The notes under the pieces were generated by a model. The model made no database searches. It was not told where the DNA came from and was given only the letters and a program-made list of their open reading frames with translations. This document shows positions 16,446 through 24,036 of a stretch of DNA of 24,657 nt, one piece after another. This stretch comes from RUG572 sp051884915 (lineage in GTDB: Bacteria > Verrucomicrobiota > Kiritimatiellia > RFP12 > UBA1067). The stretch is from the NCBI GenBank assembly GCA_051884915.1, contig JBJEWF010000025.1, positions 1 through 24,657 on the forward strand, given 5' to 3'. A program made the position numbers and the translations under genes. Within the stretch, counting starts at the first letter, position 1. Each line of letters opens with the position of its first letter.

Positions 16446-17906
16446 TCAGCAACCTCCCCCGATCGTCCGCGCCGCTTCCGCAACCGTCGTTTCGCCCGAC
16501 AGGCACTTGGCGCGGGCGTCGCCGGCCAGTCCCCGCATGCCCTTCCGCCGGGCCCAGGCGTAAAGTTCGTGCTCCGGCACGCGCGCGGCGATCAGGGAGG
16601 CGCATTCGCGGTCGGGCTGGAACAGCTCGAAAAGACCCTTGCGCCCGCGATAGCCGCGCCCCGCGCAGCACAGGCACCCCTTCGGGCGATAGACGGTTCG
16701 CCCCGCCAGCGCCGGATCGCCGAAGACGGCCGCTTCGGTCGCCGTCATGGGATAGGCTTCGCGGCAGTTCGGGCACAGCGCGCGCACCAGCCGCTGCGCC
16801 GCGGCGAGCCGCAGCGTGGCCGCCGTCAGATGCGGGGCCAGGCCCATGTCCGACAGGCGCGTCACCGCGCTGACCGCATCGTTCGTGTGGAGCGTGGACA
16901 GCACGAGATGGCCGGTCAGCGCCGCCTTGACGGCGGTATCCAGCGATTCCTGGTCGCGGATTTCGCCAATCATGATCACGTCGGGATCGTGGCGCAGCAA
17001 CGAACGGAGCGCCCGCGCGAAGTTGACTTTGTCCGCGCTGTCGACCTCGGCCTGGCCGACCCCGGGAATGTCATACTCGATGGGGTCCTCCACGGTCAGG
17101 ATGTTCAGCGCCCGGCGTTCGAGGAGCAGGCGGATCGCCGCATAGAGCGTCGTCGTCTTGCCGCTTCCCGTCGGACCGGTCAGCAGGACGAGCCCATGCG
17201 GCTGGGCGAGAATGCGCTCGAACGAAGCCCGGTCCTCGGCGGAAAGCCCCAGCCGGTCCAGCGTCAGGCGCTCGCCATCCGTCTCCAGCAGACGCAGCGT
17301 CAGGCGTTCGCCGTGGCGGACCGGCAGGGTCGCCATGCGCACGTCCAGCGGCGGAATGCGGCCGGCGCCCTGCATGCGCCACGTGAACGCGCCGTCCTGC
17401 GGCGCCCGCCGTTCCGCGATGTCGAGTCCGGCCAGGACCTTGAGGCGGCTCGTCACGGGCGCCTGGAGGGCGGCCGGAAGCACGGTCACGTCCTCCAGCT
17501 CGCCATCGGTGCGGAACCGCACGCGCAGGCCCTCCCGCGCCGGATCGAAATGGATGTCGGACGCATGGCGCAAGGCGGCCGAACGGAGGAGATGGTCGAC
17601 CAGGGCCACGGGATCGTCGGGCGATGCCGTCGACACGGCCGCCGACGGCCGGTTTTCGCCGTAGAGCCTGAGCAGTTCCGTGCGCAGCTGCGCCACGTCC
17701 GCACGCGAGGCCACGACCTCCATCCCCGTCTCCCGCCGGACAAGCGCGCGCGTCGGCGCGTCGGCGGGATCGGCCATCGCCACGGCCAGCTTGCCGTCGA
17801 CGACCGAGAGCGGCAGGACCAGCCGGCGCAGCGCGAACGCGGCCGGAAGCTTCACGGCGCATGCGGGGTCGATCAAGACGGTGGAAAGATCGAGAACTCC
17901 GTCCAT
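16446..17906 (-). CDS. gspE: GspE/PilB assembly ATPase
   Basis: This 486-residue cytoplasmic hexameric ATPase powers pilus extension. A degenerate N-terminal MshEN-like domain occupies about 1-80. The catalytic part has ASDIHFDP (115-122), Walker A GPTGSGKT (244-251), the Asp box with TVEDPIEY (271-278), Walker B VIMIGEIRD (310-318) and the His box TGHLVLSTLHTND (331-343). The zinc-binding pairs C378/C381 and C411/C414 are typical of GspE. Two adjacent ATGs exist; the second (17906) is better placed, 4 bases after AGGAGG, and overlaps the upstream stop as TGATG. The N-terminal region is shorter than in proteobacterial GspE. Confidence 0.93.
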   Translation of the reverse strand: MDGVLDLSTVLIDPACAVKLPAAFALRRLVLPLSVVDGKLAVAMADPADAPTRALVRRETGMEVVASRADVAQLRTELLRLYGENRPSAAVSTASPDDPVALVDHLLRSAALRHASDIHFDPAREGLRVRFRTDGELEDVTVLPAALQAPVTSRLKVLAGLDIAERRAPQDGAFTWRMQGAGRIPPLDVRMATLPVRHGERLTLRLLETDGERLTLDRLGLSAEDRASFERILAQPHGLVLLTGPTGSGKTTTLYAAIRLLLERRALNILTVEDPIEYDIPGVGQAEVDSADKVNFARALRSLLRHDPDVIMIGEIRDQESLDTAVKAALTGHLVLSTLHTNDAVSAVTRLSDMGLAPHLTAATLRLAAAQRLVRALCPNCREAYPMTATEAAVFGDPALAGRTVYRPKGCLCCAGRGYRGRKGLFELFQPDRECASLIAARVPEHELYAWARRKGMRGLAGDARAKCLSGETTVAEAARTIGGGC

Positions 17907-19018
17907 CATCCCTCCTGTCCGAAGCGGACGCGACGGCGCAGCGTGTCGGGATTGCGCGACAGCGAGAGCGCCGCCGTCTCGCCGATCCGGCCCTTGAGCA
18001 GAAGTTCGGCCAGCGACTGGTCGAGCGTCGTCATGCCAAGCTTCCGCCCCGTCTCCAGAACCGAATAGATCTGTGCGGAGCGGCCCGTGGCAATCAGGTT
18101 CGCCACGGCCGTCGTGTTCACCAAAAGCTCGTACGCCGCCACCCGGCCGCCGGCGACCGCCGGCAGCAGATGCTGGGCGAAAATGCCGCGCAGCACCAAA
18201 GCCAGCTGATGGCGGATGGCGGTCTGCTCGTCCGCCGGGAAGACGGACACGAGGCGCTCGACCGCCCCCGCGCAATCGCCGGCGTGCAGCGTGGCAAAGA
18301 CGAGATGGCCCGTCTCGGCGGCGGTGATCGCCGTGCGGATCGTAGCGAGATCGCGGACCTCGCCCACGAGAATCACGTCGGGATCCTGGCGCAGCGCCTC
18401 CACCAGCGCGTCGTTGAAACTCTTCGCGTCGCGGCCGATCTGGCGCTGGCTGACGAGGCACTTCCGGGTTCGGTGGACGTATTCGATCGGATCCTCCACC
18501 GTGATGATATGGCCCTGACGCGTCCGGTTGATCCGGTCGATCAGCGTGGCAAGCGTCGTCGACTTGCCGCTTCCCGTCGGCCCCGTGACGATCACGAGTC
18601 CGTCGGAGCAGGCGCAGAACTCGCCGAGGCGGGGCGGAAGGCCCAGTTCATCCAGCGTCCGGAACCCCGAATCCAAACGGCGTATCGCAACGGCCGTCCG
18701 GCCGGCGTCCCGAAAGAGGTTGAAGCGGTAGCGGCAGCCGCCCGCGGACGTGATGGCGCCGTCGATCGCGCCCTCGCGCAGCAGGGTCAGCCGAACGCGC
18801 TCCGTTCCGTCCGGACACCCGACCGGAAGCGTCTCAAGCCCCAGCTCCATCGCCACGGCGTCCACCTGGTCTTCCGTCAGCGCCTCGAACGCCGGATGCG
18901 GAACGAGAAGGCCCTGCATGCGGAAACGGGGGACGATGCCGCAGGCCAGGTGGATGTCGCTCGCCTTCGTCGCCTCGCACTGGGCGAACAGCTTGTCCAG
19001 CATCGCGCTCAGAGCCAT
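17906..19018 (-). CDS. pilT: PilT-like retraction ATPase
   Basis: This 370-residue ATPase of the PilT/PilU branch has ASDIHLACG (19-27), a PAS-like N-terminal region with YRFNLFRDAG (97-106), Walker A GPTGSGKS (146-153), TVEDPIEYVH (173-182), Walker B VILVGEVRD (215-223) and TGHLVFATLHAGD (236-248). The C-terminal AIRHQLALVLRGIFAQHLLP corresponds to the AIRNLIRE segment that marks PilT, but diverges from it. There are no zinc cysteine pairs, unlike GspE. In pili it depolymerises the fibre. Strong GGAGGTGA 5 bases before the ATG; a 10-base overlap with the gene before it. Its presence argues for a retractable pilus rather than a plain secretion system. Confidence 0.88.
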   Translation of the reverse strand: MALSAMLDKLFAQCEATKASDIHLACGIVPRFRMQGLLVPHPAFEALTEDQVDAVAMELGLETLPVGCPDGTERVRLTLLREGAIDGAITSAGGCRYRFNLFRDAGRTAVAIRRLDSGFRTLDELGLPPRLGEFCACSDGLVIVTGPTGSGKSTTLATLIDRINRTRQGHIITVEDPIEYVHRTRKCLVSQRQIGRDAKSFNDALVEALRQDPDVILVGEVRDLATIRTAITAAETGHLVFATLHAGDCAGAVERLVSVFPADEQTAIRHQLALVLRGIFAQHLLPAVAGGRVAAYELLVNTTAVANLIATGRSAQIYSVLETGRKLGMTTLDQSLAELLLKGRIGETAALSLSRNPDTLRRRVRFGQEG

Positions 19019-19593
19019 AGCGTCACCTCCCACCGGCACGTCCGATCCCCGGCCGTCAACGACAGCGCTTCCGGCACCACGGCCATTTTCCGCCGGGCGA
19101 ACGCCTCCAGCGCCGTCACGAGATCCGGATAGTCCGCCTCGACGGCAAACCTGCGCGCGGCCGGCACGGGCCGAATCCCCGTCGCTTCGAGCACCGCGGC
19201 CCCGCGGCTCGATTCCGCCGCGGCGGCAGCCGGTCCGCCTTCCGCCGTCGCGTCGTCCACGCGGACGATTCGCACGCCGGCTCCCGTCAGCACGGAAACC
19301 GCCTGCTGCAGACGGCGGGCGACCGCCGTCTGCGCATCGCCCTCGACGGCCGGCTCGGCGGGTTTCTCGGCCTGCGCGGCCGTCCGCTCCTTTTCCGCCT
19401 CGGCCGTGCGCGCCAGCAGGTCGCGCCTCTCGACGGGAAACGCGTCCGGATCGGGCAGCCGGCGGCATTCCTCCGCCAGGTCCGCGATCCGGCGCGCCAG
19501 CGGCATCCGCCAGAAGTAGACGTAGCCGCCGATCAGAACCAGCGGCAGAACAACGGCGGCAAAAACCTTGTCCTTCTTCCTAATTTCCATCAT
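19009..19593 (-). CDS. PilO/GspM-like inner-membrane assembly protein
   Basis: This 194-residue bitopic protein has a short positive N terminus (MMEIRKKDK), one membrane helix (about 11-28, VFAAVVLPLVLIGGYVYF), a coiled coil rich in Arg/Glu/Ala (about 30-85) and a periplasmic ferredoxin-like domain at about 100-194. Size and layout are those of PilO or GspM, which pair with PilN or GspL. Start ATG 19593 overlaps the previous stop as TAATG; the next codon is also ATG. Identity rests on layout and gene order more than on sequence. Confidence 0.72.
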   Translation of the reverse strand: MMEIRKKDKVFAAVVLPLVLIGGYVYFWRMPLARRIADLAEECRRLPDPDAFPVERRDLLARTAEAEKERTAAQAEKPAEPAVEGDAQTAVARRLQQAVSVLTGAGVRIVRVDDATAEGGPAAAAAESSRGAAVLEATGIRPVPAARRFAVEADYPDLVTALEAFARRKMAVVPEALSLTAGDRTCRWEVTLWL

Positions 19594-20492
19594 TACCTGA
19601 ACTGCCCTTCCGGATCGAATTCCAATTGGCAGACGAACGCCGCCGTGCCCCCGGACGCGGCCGCGCCCACGCGCACCGGGCGAACATGCCAGGCGCTCTT
19701 CGGCGCCTTCAGGGCCTCCGCAAGGCGGACGCAGACGCGTCCCGCCGCATCGGCGGAAAGCGCCACGCCGGAAAGTTCCGCCGCAAACGCGCCCGTCGCC
19801 TTGACGGACTTGACGACCGCATCGTCCTGGCAGGCCGCCGGAATCGCCGCCAGCAGCATCTGCCACGCCACCCGCAGCGTGTCCACGTTCTGCTGGATCC
19901 GGGCATGGGCCAGCCGCGCGGTCCGCACCCGCTGCGTGTCCTGCCGCACGTTCGCCAGTTTCTGCGACAGCCGGTCTTTCTCCGCCTGAAGGCCGCGCCG
20001 GACGCCGACCTCCCCGGCCAGCTCCCTTTCCCGCGCCGCGAGCGACCAGGCGTCCCAGGCCAGCCCGCCGAACAGCAGGACGACGAGCACGGCAATCAGG
20101 ACCTGCCGGCCCCCGACGCCCGGACCGCCCCCGCCGCGCGCGTCGATCCACGGCAGCATGTCCAGCGTCTCGCCGGCCGCGGATTCGGGAACGGCCGTCA
20201 CCGCGCGGACCGGCCGGCCGGCCTTCCGGCCTTCCTGCACGGCGCGCACGAGATCGCTTTTGCGGATCTGCACGACGTCATAGACGCGACGCGACGTCTC
20301 GACGCCGCCGACCAGTTTCCACGCCATCGAACCGTCAAACCGCGAAATGCCGCTGAACGGCTCGATTTCAAACGCCAGCGCCGCCGCCAGTTCGTCGGCG
20401 GACAGATCCGCGACCTGGGCGGCCGGCAGATTGACGCGCTGGCGAAAGCACGCCGGCGTCGGCAGAACCTGTTCTGGAAGAATCTTCTTCAT
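19593..20492 (-). CDS. PilN/GspL-like inner-membrane protein with shortened cytoplasmic domain
   Basis: This is a 299-residue protein. Residues about 28-110 (LSADELAAALAFEIEPF, then VYDVVQIRKSDLVRAVQEGR) resemble one subdomain of the actin-like cytoplasmic part of PilM/GspL, but the full fold (normally 200 residues or more) is not there. A Gly-rich linker, one membrane helix (about 130-148), a coiled coil (150-200) and a periplasmic PilN-like domain (200-299) follow. No separate pilM gene exists in the cluster, so this protein probably makes the contact to the ATPase itself. ATG 20492 lies 5 bases after the previous stop, with a modest GAGAGA site. Confidence 0.7.
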   Translation of the reverse strand: MKKILPEQVLPTPACFRQRVNLPAAQVADLSADELAAALAFEIEPFSGISRFDGSMAWKLVGGVETSRRVYDVVQIRKSDLVRAVQEGRKAGRPVRAVTAVPESAAGETLDMLPWIDARGGGGPGVGGRQVLIAVLVVLLFGGLAWDAWSLAARERELAGEVGVRRGLQAEKDRLSQKLANVRQDTQRVRTARLAHARIQQNVDTLRVAWQMLLAAIPAACQDDAVVKSVKATGAFAAELSGVALSADAAGRVCVRLAEALKAPKSAWHVRPVRVGAAASGGTAAFVCQLEFDPEGQFR

Positions 20493-20497
20493 GTCTC

Positions 20498-21415
20498 TCA
20501 ATCCAGGCGAATCCTCATCTGCACCGCCCGCCCGCCTGGCGGAACGACCACGCGCTGCACGGCCCTTTTCACGTTTTCGCCGTCCCTCACCACCACGGTG
20601 CAGACGCCCGGCGGCAGCCCTTCGCACGTGTAGGTCGCCGTCGCGCCCGAAGCCTGCGCCGAAACGACCGCCCCCGTAATCGCACCGCCACACGGCATGT
20701 ACCATGCCACCGTCGAACCCGCCACGTCCACGTCTTCCGCAACGCTCGAAAACGCGGCCGTCACGAACAGCGTGTTGCGCATCGCGCCCGGAACCAGCAG
20801 GCAGACCGCGTCCCGGGCGAATGCGTCCGCGGGAGCGACCAGCCCGTCCGGCCGCGCGTCCGACCCCCAGTGCCCGACCGCGCCGACGACCGCGCCGGCC
20901 ACGACAGCCGAGCCGTTCGTCGCCGTCAGACGCGCAAAGCCCGCGCCGTCCGGCGTTTCCATCGGGTTGCCCCACGGGTCGGCAAGACGCTCTCCGCCAA
21001 AGGGAAGGCGCAGATAGGGTCCCCGCCAGCCGCAGGGAATCGAAAGGGAAGGATCGGCAAGGCTCTCCGCATCGGCTCCCGCGACCAGATTCGAGACCGT
21101 GGCCGGCCGCAGCGCGAATTCGGGCACGCCGGCGGGCCGTTTCCAGAGTTCCGACAGGGTCTGGACGGCCTCGCCCCACCGGTTCGTCTCCTCCCGAGCG
21201 ACCGGCAGACGTCCCATGTCGACCAGGAAACCCGCCGGTTCGCCGTCCGGCTGCTCGCGCCAGACGGCCGCTTGAATCGCTTCGAGCTGCCGGTTGGCCA
21301 TCTGGTGCAATTTGTCCTGCCGAATCCCCCCCAGTTCACGGACGGCCAGATGGGTCAGCAGCGCCAGAATCGTCAACACCACCACCAATTCGATCAGCGA
21401 GAATCCCTGCTTCAC
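20498..21415 (-). CDS. GspG-like pseudopilin with extra C-terminal beta domain
   Basis: This 305-residue protein starts with GTG at 21415, which overlaps the upstream stop as GTGA and has GGAGG upstream. The leader VKQG precedes FSLIELVVVLTILALLTHLA, a class III prepilin signal. A GspG-type core follows with CGWRGPYLRLPFGGERLADP and WGNPMETPDG, the calcium-site region of GspG. Beyond about residue 175 extra domains appear. The last 70 residues (GAITGAVVSAQASGATATYT, then CEGLPPGVCTVVVRDGENVK) look like a carboxypeptidase-regulatory-like beta-sandwich. Such a tail is unusual for a pseudopilin and could be surface-exposed at the fibre tip or side. Confidence 0.82.
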   Translation of the reverse strand: MKQGFSLIELVVVLTILALLTHLAVRELGGIRQDKLHQMANRQLEAIQAAVWREQPDGEPAGFLVDMGRLPVAREETNRWGEAVQTLSELWKRPAGVPEFALRPATVSNLVAGADAESLADPSLSIPCGWRGPYLRLPFGGERLADPWGNPMETPDGAGFARLTATNGSAVVAGAVVGAVGHWGSDARPDGLVAPADAFARDAVCLLVPGAMRNTLFVTAAFSSVAEDVDVAGSTVAWYMPCGGAITGAVVSAQASGATATYTCEGLPPGVCTVVVRDGENVKRAVQRVVVPPGGRAVQMRIRLD

Positions 21416-22350
21416 TGTTCCTCCCCCTCGTCGACGTCGTTGCGGGAGAAGAAGAGAACGAGGTCGTCCCCCCGTTCCGTCCGGTTCACTCCGTCGATCA
21501 GCCCGGCCTGGCGGCAAAGACGGCGCTTCCGGCTCGACCAGGTCGTGGCCCACCAGTTCGTCGAATTGACATCGAAACAGGGCGTTTCGAGGATGCCGTT
21601 CGGACCGGCCGAAACAAGGCGCCCGTAGGCGAATCGGACCTGATCCGACACCTCCGCCACATTGGTAAACGCCTGGGGCGGCGGAATCTGGATCACGTAG
21701 GGATTGCCCCAGGGGTCGAGCAGGGCGGGTTCGCCGACAAATCCGTAGACGGAGGCCTTCGCCTTGTCCTTGAACGCGTCCGGCAGGCGGAGATGCTCCA
21801 ATCGCGGAAAGAAATGCCGCTCCTCGAACGTCGGATCGCCCCGGAACCGGCGGGCGTCCTTCGCGGGGAATTCGGCCGCCCGCGCCATCACGTAGGGCCC
21901 GCGCCAGCCGCGCCGGCACGTCTCGTCCCAACTCGTGAAGACTTCGGAACGGGCGCGCCCTTCCGCCTGGCATTGCGCCGGCGACGCCCCGTCGTCAAGA
22001 CGGATGCCGCGCGTCTGCGCCAACCGGGACGCGCCCGAAACGATCTTGCTGCCGAACAGGTTCGTCGCAATGTAGAGGTTGGCGATCCGCAGGTAGGCCG
22101 GCGAAAAGCCCGGAATCCCCGACATGTCCCGAAGATAGCCGTGCTCGGGGGAGAGGAAGGCCGACTGCAGCGTCGCGAGATCGGCTTCGGCCGCCTGAAT
22201 GCGCGCCGCCTCGACGGCCCGTCCGCACCGCATCGCGGCAAGCGACGCGACAACGGCCAGAATCGCCACGACAAGGACCACCTCGACGAGGGTAAAGGCC
22301 TGCCGGAGCGGGCGGCGCAGACGGCGCATTCTGAAAGACACGGACATCAT
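21412..22350 (-). CDS. GspG-like pseudopilin, first gene of the secretion/pilus cluster
   Basis: This is a 312-residue prepilin. The positively charged leader MMSVSFRMRRLRRPLRQA precedes FTLVEVVLVVAILAVVASLA; Glu is at +5, but the -1 residue is Ala instead of the nearly universal Gly. The core has CRRGWRGPYVMARA and LLDPWGNPYVIQI, matching the GspG pattern, and an extended C-terminal part rich in Arg/Asp. The start is uncertain: ATGs at 22350, 22347 and 22329 all keep the signal and none has a clear Shine-Dalgarno sequence. It is first behind the promoter at 22411-22456. Confidence 0.82.
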   Translation of the reverse strand: MMSVSFRMRRLRRPLRQAFTLVEVVLVVAILAVVASLAAMRCGRAVEAARIQAAEADLATLQSAFLSPEHGYLRDMSGIPGFSPAYLRIANLYIATNLFGSKIVSGASRLAQTRGIRLDDGASPAQCQAEGRARSEVFTSWDETCRRGWRGPYVMARAAEFPAKDARRFRGDPTFEERHFFPRLEHLRLPDAFKDKAKASVYGFVGEPALLDPWGNPYVIQIPPPQAFTNVAEVSDQVRFAYGRLVSAGPNGILETPCFDVNSTNWWATTWSSRKRRLCRQAGLIDGVNRTERGDDLVLFFSRNDVDEGEEQ

Positions 22351-22410
22351 TTGCTGAAACGCATCTCGCCCGGTTCAGGTTCATTCCCAAACCGCGCGAA
22401 AACGGCGAAA

Positions 22411-22456
22411 ATTCTACCACAACCGGGCGATTCGTATGTAAACTGCATGTAAATTC
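22411..22456 (-). promoter_or_regulatory. promoter of the secretion/pilus cluster, with TTTACA direct repeat
   Basis: The minus strand carries TTTACA, 5 bases, TTTACA (22453-22448 and 22442-22437), then 20 bases, then TAGAAT (22416-22411). Layout and spacing equal those at 12997-13042, and 20 bases covering the repeat are identical. The predicted transcript starts near 22404, about 54 bases before the first ATG. Confidence 0.6.
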
Positions 22457-22564
22457 CCGGCCGCGCGCCACGATCTTCCGGTGCGGGACGGACGGGAGAC
22501 GTCTCGTCCCCGGACCAGGCGGGAACGGCCAAAGCCTTGCGCGCAGAAGCGAAAGCGGGAAACC

Positions 22565-23572
22565 TTATTCCCACTCGATGGTGGCGGGCGGTTTCGGAGT
22601 GATGTCCCAAACCACGCGATTGACGCCCTTCACCTTGGTCGCGATCTTCTCGGCGACCATCGTGACGAACGCGAACGGCAGTTCAACGACGCCGGCCTTG
22701 ACGAACTGCGAGGTCGAAATGGCCCGGATGCCGATCACGTAGCCGAACGTACGGGCGCCGTTCCTGACGCCAACGGACTTGACGTCCGTCATGACGGCGA
22801 AGAACTGCTGCGCCTTCCTGTCGAGCTTGGCCTTGGCCATCTCGTCGCGGAAAATGAAATCCGCCCGGCGGAGAATGTCCAGTTTCTCCTTCGTGAGTTC
22901 GCCAATGCAGCGGACCGCGAGCCCGGGACCGGGGAACGGCTGGCGCATGACCATCTCTGCCGGTATGCCCAGCAACTTGCCGACCTTGCGGACCTCGTCC
23001 TTGTAGAGGTACTTCACGGGCTCGACGAGTCCCTTGAAGATGATGTCCTTCGGCAACCCGCCCACATTGTGGTGGGCCTTGACGGCCTTGTGCCCGCCCA
23101 CGCCCGACTCGATGATGTCCGGATAGATCGTGCCCTGGCCCAGAAACTCGATGTCGCCGAGCTTCTTCTTGAGATCGCGCGCGACATCCGCAAAGACCCT
23201 GATGAATTCGCCGCCGATGATCTTGCGCTTCCGTTCCGGGTCGGTCACGCCCTTGGCCTTGTCGAGAAAACGCTTTTCGGCGTCGACCTGAATGAGATTG
23301 ATGCCGAACTTTCCCCTGAAGACCTTCCTGACCTCTTTCGCCTCGTTCAGGCGCATGCACCCGTGGTCGACGAAGACGCACGTGAGCTGCTTGCCGATGG
23401 CCTTGTGGAGAAGAACCGCGCAAACGGACGAATCCACGCCGCCGGACATGGCGAGAAGAACCCGCTTGTCGCCAACCCGGGCCCGGATGGCCGCAATCTC
23501 CTCCTGAATGTACTTCTTCGCGTTGAACGCTTTGCCGATGCGGGCCACACGCTCCTTTTCCGCCTGATTCAT
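22565..23572 (-). CDS. guaA: GMP synthase ATP-pyrophosphatase subunit (no amidotransferase domain)
   Basis: This 335-residue enzyme makes GMP from XMP, ATP and ammonia. The ATP-binding PP-loop SGGVDSS is at 43-49. FLGQGTIYPDIIES (143-156), HHNVGGLP (167-174) and PFPGPGLAVR (212-221) are conserved in GuaA, and the C terminus KPPATIEWE is the diagnostic XMP-binding/dimerisation end. The glutamine amidotransferase domain of about 200 residues that precedes this part in most bacterial GuaA is missing. The frame is open further upstream into the palindrome array, but ATG 23572 has AGGGAG 8 bases upstream and is followed by the family sequence. A partner amidotransferase subunit is expected elsewhere, and none is in the window. 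Confidence 0.93.
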   Translation of the reverse strand: MNQAEKERVARIGKAFNAKKYIQEEIAAIRARVGDKRVLLAMSGGVDSSVCAVLLHKAIGKQLTCVFVDHGCMRLNEAKEVRKVFRGKFGINLIQVDAEKRFLDKAKGVTDPERKRKIIGGEFIRVFADVARDLKKKLGDIEFLGQGTIYPDIIESGVGGHKAVKAHHNVGGLPKDIIFKGLVEPVKYLYKDEVRKVGKLLGIPAEMVMRQPFPGPGLAVRCIGELTKEKLDILRRADFIFRDEMAKAKLDRKAQQFFAVMTDVKSVGVRNGARTFGYVIGIRAISTSQFVKAGVVELPFAFVTMVAEKIATKVKGVNRVVWDITPKPPATIEWE

Positions 23573-23602
23573 TCCAATCTCCCTTGTTTCAGTTACACCA
23601 CA

Positions 23603-23960
23603 ACACGGGGACTGTCCCCAGCCGCAATACACGGGGGCCTGTCCCCTCCGGCACACATGGGGTCTGTCCCCTCCGACACACGTGGGGACTGTCCCCATTC
23701 GGCGCGCACCGGACCTACTCCGATCACCCCTACTTCAGACGCGCCATGACACGGGGACTGTCCCCAGCCGCAATACACGGGGGCCTGTCCCCTCCGGCAC
23801 ACATGGGGTCTGTCCCCTCCGACACACGTGGGGACTGTCCCCATTCGGCGCGCACCGGACCTACTCCGATCACTACTTCAGACACGCCACGACGTGGGGA
23901 CTGTCCCCAGCCGCAATACACGGGGGTCTGTCCCCTCCGGTACACATGGGGTCTGTCCCC
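23603..23960 (+). repeat. tandem array of GGGG-CTG-TCCCC palindromes in 146-bp units
   Basis: There are two full units (23603-23748, 146 bp; 23749-23891, 143 bp) and a partial third (23892-23960). They contain eleven 13-bp palindromes, starting at 23607, 23634, 23659, 23684, 23753, 23780, 23805, 23830, 23896, 23923 and 23948. Types are GGGGACTGTCCCC (perfect 6-bp arms), GGGGCCTGTCCCC and GGGGTCTGTCCCC. Start-to-start distances within units are 27, 25 and 25 bases; between units 69 and 66. The units are nearly identical. The array fills most of the 464-bp gap between the small exported protein gene and guaA, and its end lies about 30 bases upstream of the guaA start. It resembles REP/BIME-type extragenic repeats. 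Confidence 0.9.
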
Positions 23961-24036
23961 ATTGGCGTTCCGATGAAACGCGCACCGCCCACGGCTCGCG
24001 AAGGGGGATGCGACGCGTCCTTCTCCGCCCCGGCGC

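Noticed and set aside
11809..18068. Several plus-strand open frames of 200-700 codons opposite the pilus cluster.
   Set aside because: They show only low-complexity Arg/Ala/Gln composition, and the opposite strand encodes conserved ATPases, secretin and pilins with motifs in place.
22490..22509. Terminator for guaA (GGACGGGAGACGTCTCGTCC imperfect hairpin).
   Set aside because: The stem contains a wobble pair, and no T-run follows on the minus strand.
23573..23698. N-terminal extension of GuaA by 42 residues through the palindrome array.
   Set aside because: The extension is translation of the repeat (WGQSP, GDRP); a proper ribosome site and the family start lie at 23572.
23603..23960. CRISPR array.
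   Set aside because: The conserved parts are 13-bp palindromes with nearly identical sequence between them in each unit, so there are no variable spacers, and no cas genes are nearby.
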